16,432 bases of DNA, from NCBI GenBank assembly GCA_900547295.1, contig URGK01000061.1, positions 1 to 16,432 of the forward strand, given 5' to 3'. Both the position numbers and the translations under genes were made by a program. The notes under the pieces were generated by a model that worked only from the letters and a program-made list of their open reading frames with translations, searched no databases and was not told the DNA's origin. The number at the start of each line of letters is the position of its first letter. The stretch's first letter is position 1. This document shows, in pieces, positions 14,660 through 16,432 of the stretch. Source of the stretch: an uncultured Eubacteriales bacterium. GTDB lineage: Bacteria; Bacillota; Clostridia; Peptostreptococcales; Anaerovoracaceae.

Positions 14660-14665
14660 GCCCGG

Positions 14666-14683
14666 TGACAATCAAATGACAAT
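14666..14683 (+). repeat. TGACAAT direct repeat, 11-bp period
   Basis: TGACAAT occurs at 14666-14672 and 14677-14683 with a 4-base spacer, immediately after the terminator. Spacing by one helical turn suggests a protein-binding array such as integrase arm sites, but no integrase gene is present here. Confidence 0.4.
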
Positions 14684-14709
14684 AATTTTGGAAATGTTGG
14701 CTGGATAAT

Positions 14710-15191
14710 TTAATTTGGTGTAATTAAGTACCAATCATTACCAAGTTTGTGTATTTTGTTATCATTTCGCGGTGCATAGTGTGAAACATATATTTTGCTT
14801 AAACTGTAATCACTAAAAGATTTGTCAACAATGATATAGCTTTCTCCATTTGCATCAATGAAATTATCATGATCAATGGAATATGTTGTTCTGTTGTAAT
14901 ACTGGAGAATGCATCCCTTTTCGCTATCATAAGAAACTAGCAAATTCAACTCTGTTACATTCGTTTCATCCAAAATAAGCAATAACTTATTTTTTACATC
15001 TTCAAATGCTGCTTTGTTCTTTTTGTATTGTTTGATAAAATATTGTTCCTCTGCGTAGTACATAATAAGAAAGGGACTGGCAACAGTTCGTCTATCTACC
15101 TCCAATTCTTTAGCTATTTTTGATTTTTATATCTGTTATGATTTGATTCTTTAATATCATTATGAGTTCCTTCTTGTAATTCACATATCAT
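14710..15191 (-). pseudogene. hypothetical protein with broken helix-turn-helix N terminus (frameshifted)
   Basis: A 131-codon frame (15105 to 14710) encodes a soluble protein I do not recognise, with a lysine-rich helical start (EEQYFIKQYKKNKAAFEDVK) and a beta-rich end (LHKLGNDWYLITPN-like). It has no good start: TTG at 15105 or ATG at 15063, neither with an SD. Upstream in the same frame it reads KIAKELEVDRRTV, a helix-turn-helix core of the kind seen at the start of transposases and regulators. An ATG at 15191 in another frame gives 25 residues ending NRYKNQK before a stop. Adding one A in the A5 run at 15117-15121 would join the two into about 160 residues. So it is probably a frameshifted gene or a fusion relic. 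Confidence 0.5.
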
Positions 15192-15242
15192 AACATTTGT
15201 ACATTCTTATTTGATATTTATTGTACATATTTAAGTATAACT
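15192..15242. other. AT-rich intergenic stretch downstream of the MATE gene
   Basis: This short stretch is very AT-rich. I see neither a clear hairpin terminator for the minus-strand MATE gene on its right nor a clear promoter for the minus-strand gene on its left. It is listed only to record that nothing supportable was found. Confidence 0.3.
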
Positions 15243-16432
15243 TTATCGTGCTATTGACTTGTAGTAAATACAAATAGAAATGATTGCTGTAATCGCTTCC
15301 GTGATCCAAAACGCATTCCAGACGCCAACCGCTCCGAAAAGCCTACTGAGTAAAAACGCAATTGGGATGATAACCACAACATACCGGAAAAGTGAAATCA
15401 GTAATGAAGGTGTGCCTTTTCCAAGTCCCTCCAGTGCGCCGGAAGATGTAACGGAAACCGCCGAGACGAGAAAACCGGCGCTGATGATACGCAGGGCTGT
15501 TTCCCCGGTCTGGATTGTCGCTTCTGTGTGTGTAAACAGCCCAATAAGCTGGCCGGGGATTAGCAGACATATCACTGTCCCAAGCACCATAATAATACCG
15601 CTCATACACAAGACGATTTTATAAATCTGGCTGACTCTTTTGTTCTCTCCTGCACCATAGTTATAGCCGATCAATGGGCGCATCCCCTGAACAATGCCAT
15701 TAGCCGGAAGATAGATGAATGTCTGCAATTTGTAATAGATTCCCAAAACCAGAATATACACTTCGGAATATGCCGCCAAAATAGCATTGAGCACCGAAAT
15801 CAAAAGAGATGGGAGCGCAAGATTCAAGGTTGCGGGAATGCCGATGGAGTACAGCTTTATTACCATCTTTTTGTTGAACAAAAAGTACTGCCTGCGGATA
15901 TGCACGGGAATTGGCCGCACAAAATAAACGACCAGATAAATCGCAAGCGTCAAGGCCTGCCCGATACCGGTTGCCAGAGCGGCGCCTTCAATTCCCATTT
16001 TAGGGAATGGACCATAGCCAAAAATCAGAACGGGGTCTAAGACAATGTTTGTTATACACCCACACATCAAGCTGATCATGGTTGTTTTCATGTTTCCTAC
16101 AGCTTGGAATAGTTTCTCGAATGTAATACCAACAATGATAATCAATGTAAAAGCGAACGCAATAACAGAATAGCGGGCACCAAGTTCAATCACTGTCTTG
16201 GATGAAGTGAACATTCCTAAAAAAGCCGGCATCATTGTAATACAGCAGACTGTCATAACAACGCCGTGAATCATGGCAAGCACAAGTCCCTGCGTGGCAG
16301 CTTGATCTGCTTTTTTGTTATCTCCAGCGCCTAGATAGAAGGCAATCACTGAGTTGATTCCAACGCCAAATCCAATTCCAACAGCATTGATAAAATTTTG
16401 CTTCCGGCCTGTGACCTGACCGCCAGGACGCT
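15243..16432 (-). CDS. MATE family efflux pump (N terminus outside window)
   Basis: The last 395 residues of a multidrug and toxin extrusion transporter are visible. The frame is open to the right edge, reading RPGGQVTGRKQNFINAVGIG at the edge and then GFGVGINSVIAFYLGAGDNKKAD, a typical early MATE segment after helix 1. About eleven hydrophobic helices follow. The repeat-like second half has QGMRPLIGYNYGAG (the matching half-repeat motif) and a C-terminal helix ending with basic residues. A GTG at 16347-16349 is an internal valine codon, not a start. MATE proteins export drugs, dyes or metabolites using a Na+ or H+ gradient; the substrate is unknown. About 50-60 N-terminal residues are missing. 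Codon use matches the accessory region more than the left operon. Confidence 0.93.
   Translation of the reverse strand, partial: RPGGQVTGRKQNFINAVGIGFGVGINSVIAFYLGAGDNKKADQAATQGLVLAMIHGVVMTVCCITMMPAFLGMFTSSKTVIELGARYSVIAFAFTLIIIVGITFEKLFQAVGNMKTTMISLMCGCITNIVLDPVLIFGYGPFPKMGIEGAALATGIGQALTLAIYLVVYFVRPIPVHIRRQYFLFNKKMVIKLYSIGIPATLNLALPSLLISVLNAILAAYSEVYILVLGIYYKLQTFIYLPANGIVQGMRPLIGYNYGAGENKRVSQIYKIVLCMSGIIMVLGTVICLLIPGQLIGLFTHTEATIQTGETALRIISAGFLVSAVSVTSSGALEGLGKGTPSLLISLFRYVVVIIPIAFLLSRLFGAVGVWNAFWITEAITAIISICIYYKSIAR

Noticed and set aside
1..16432. CRISPR array or rRNA/tRNA genes
   Set aside because: No regularly spaced 20-40 base repeats and no conserved rRNA or tRNA signatures were seen on either strand.

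Overview
The window looks like a chromosomal piece from a low-to-moderate G+C Firmicute of class Clostridia, probably a gut Oscillospiraceae or Lachnospiraceae species. The reasons are a PolC-type (Gram-positive) replicative polymerase, an ECF-type queuosine precursor transporter under a preQ1 riboswitch, strong purine-rich ribosome binding sites, and a class I cyclic di-GMP riboswitch with a Rho-independent terminator as expression platform. The exact genus cannot be fixed from the sequence alone.

Region 1 (1-1860) is core genome: the 3' end of polC, a shared bidirectional terminator, and queT on the minus strand with a preQ1-I riboswitch in its leader. Between queT and the next operon lie an extended -10 promoter (1714-1742) and a c-di-GMP-I (GEMM) aptamer ending in a terminator hairpin (1824-1853).

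Region 2 (1869-11470) is a seven-gene, tightly packed, co-directional operon behind that riboswitch: a VTC/CYTH-like protein, a DUF4956 membrane protein, a CotH-family protein, a membrane-anchored glycoside-hydrolase-like protein with a C-terminal sandwich module, a membrane-anchored HEAT-repeat protein, a processive family 2 glycosyltransferase, and a receptor-like protein with a periplasmic-binding-like ectodomain, a decayed GGDEF domain and an apparently active EAL domain. My reading is a surface or exported polysaccharide machine. It would be switched on in RNA by c-di-GMP and switched off by its own last gene, which should degrade c-di-GMP in response to an outside ligand. This is the most interesting part of the window.

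Region 3 (about 11410-16432) is accessory DNA. It opens with relics of an IS200/IS605-family element: a right-end hairpin that now supplies the last codons of the EAL gene and probably the operon terminator, followed by a tnpB 5' stub. It continues with a RelB/DinJ-RelE/ParE toxin-antitoxin pair behind a palindromic promoter, a LysR regulator with a LysE-family exporter, a mosaic of broken genes (XRE helix-turn-helix, unknown, RhuM), a strong terminator with short repeats spaced 11 bp apart, a frameshifted hypothetical gene, and a MATE efflux pump that runs off the right edge. Isoleucine and arginine codon choice changes across the boundary near 11420: there is much ATA and AGA/AGG to the left, and more ATT/ATC and CGN to the right. 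This supports separate origins.
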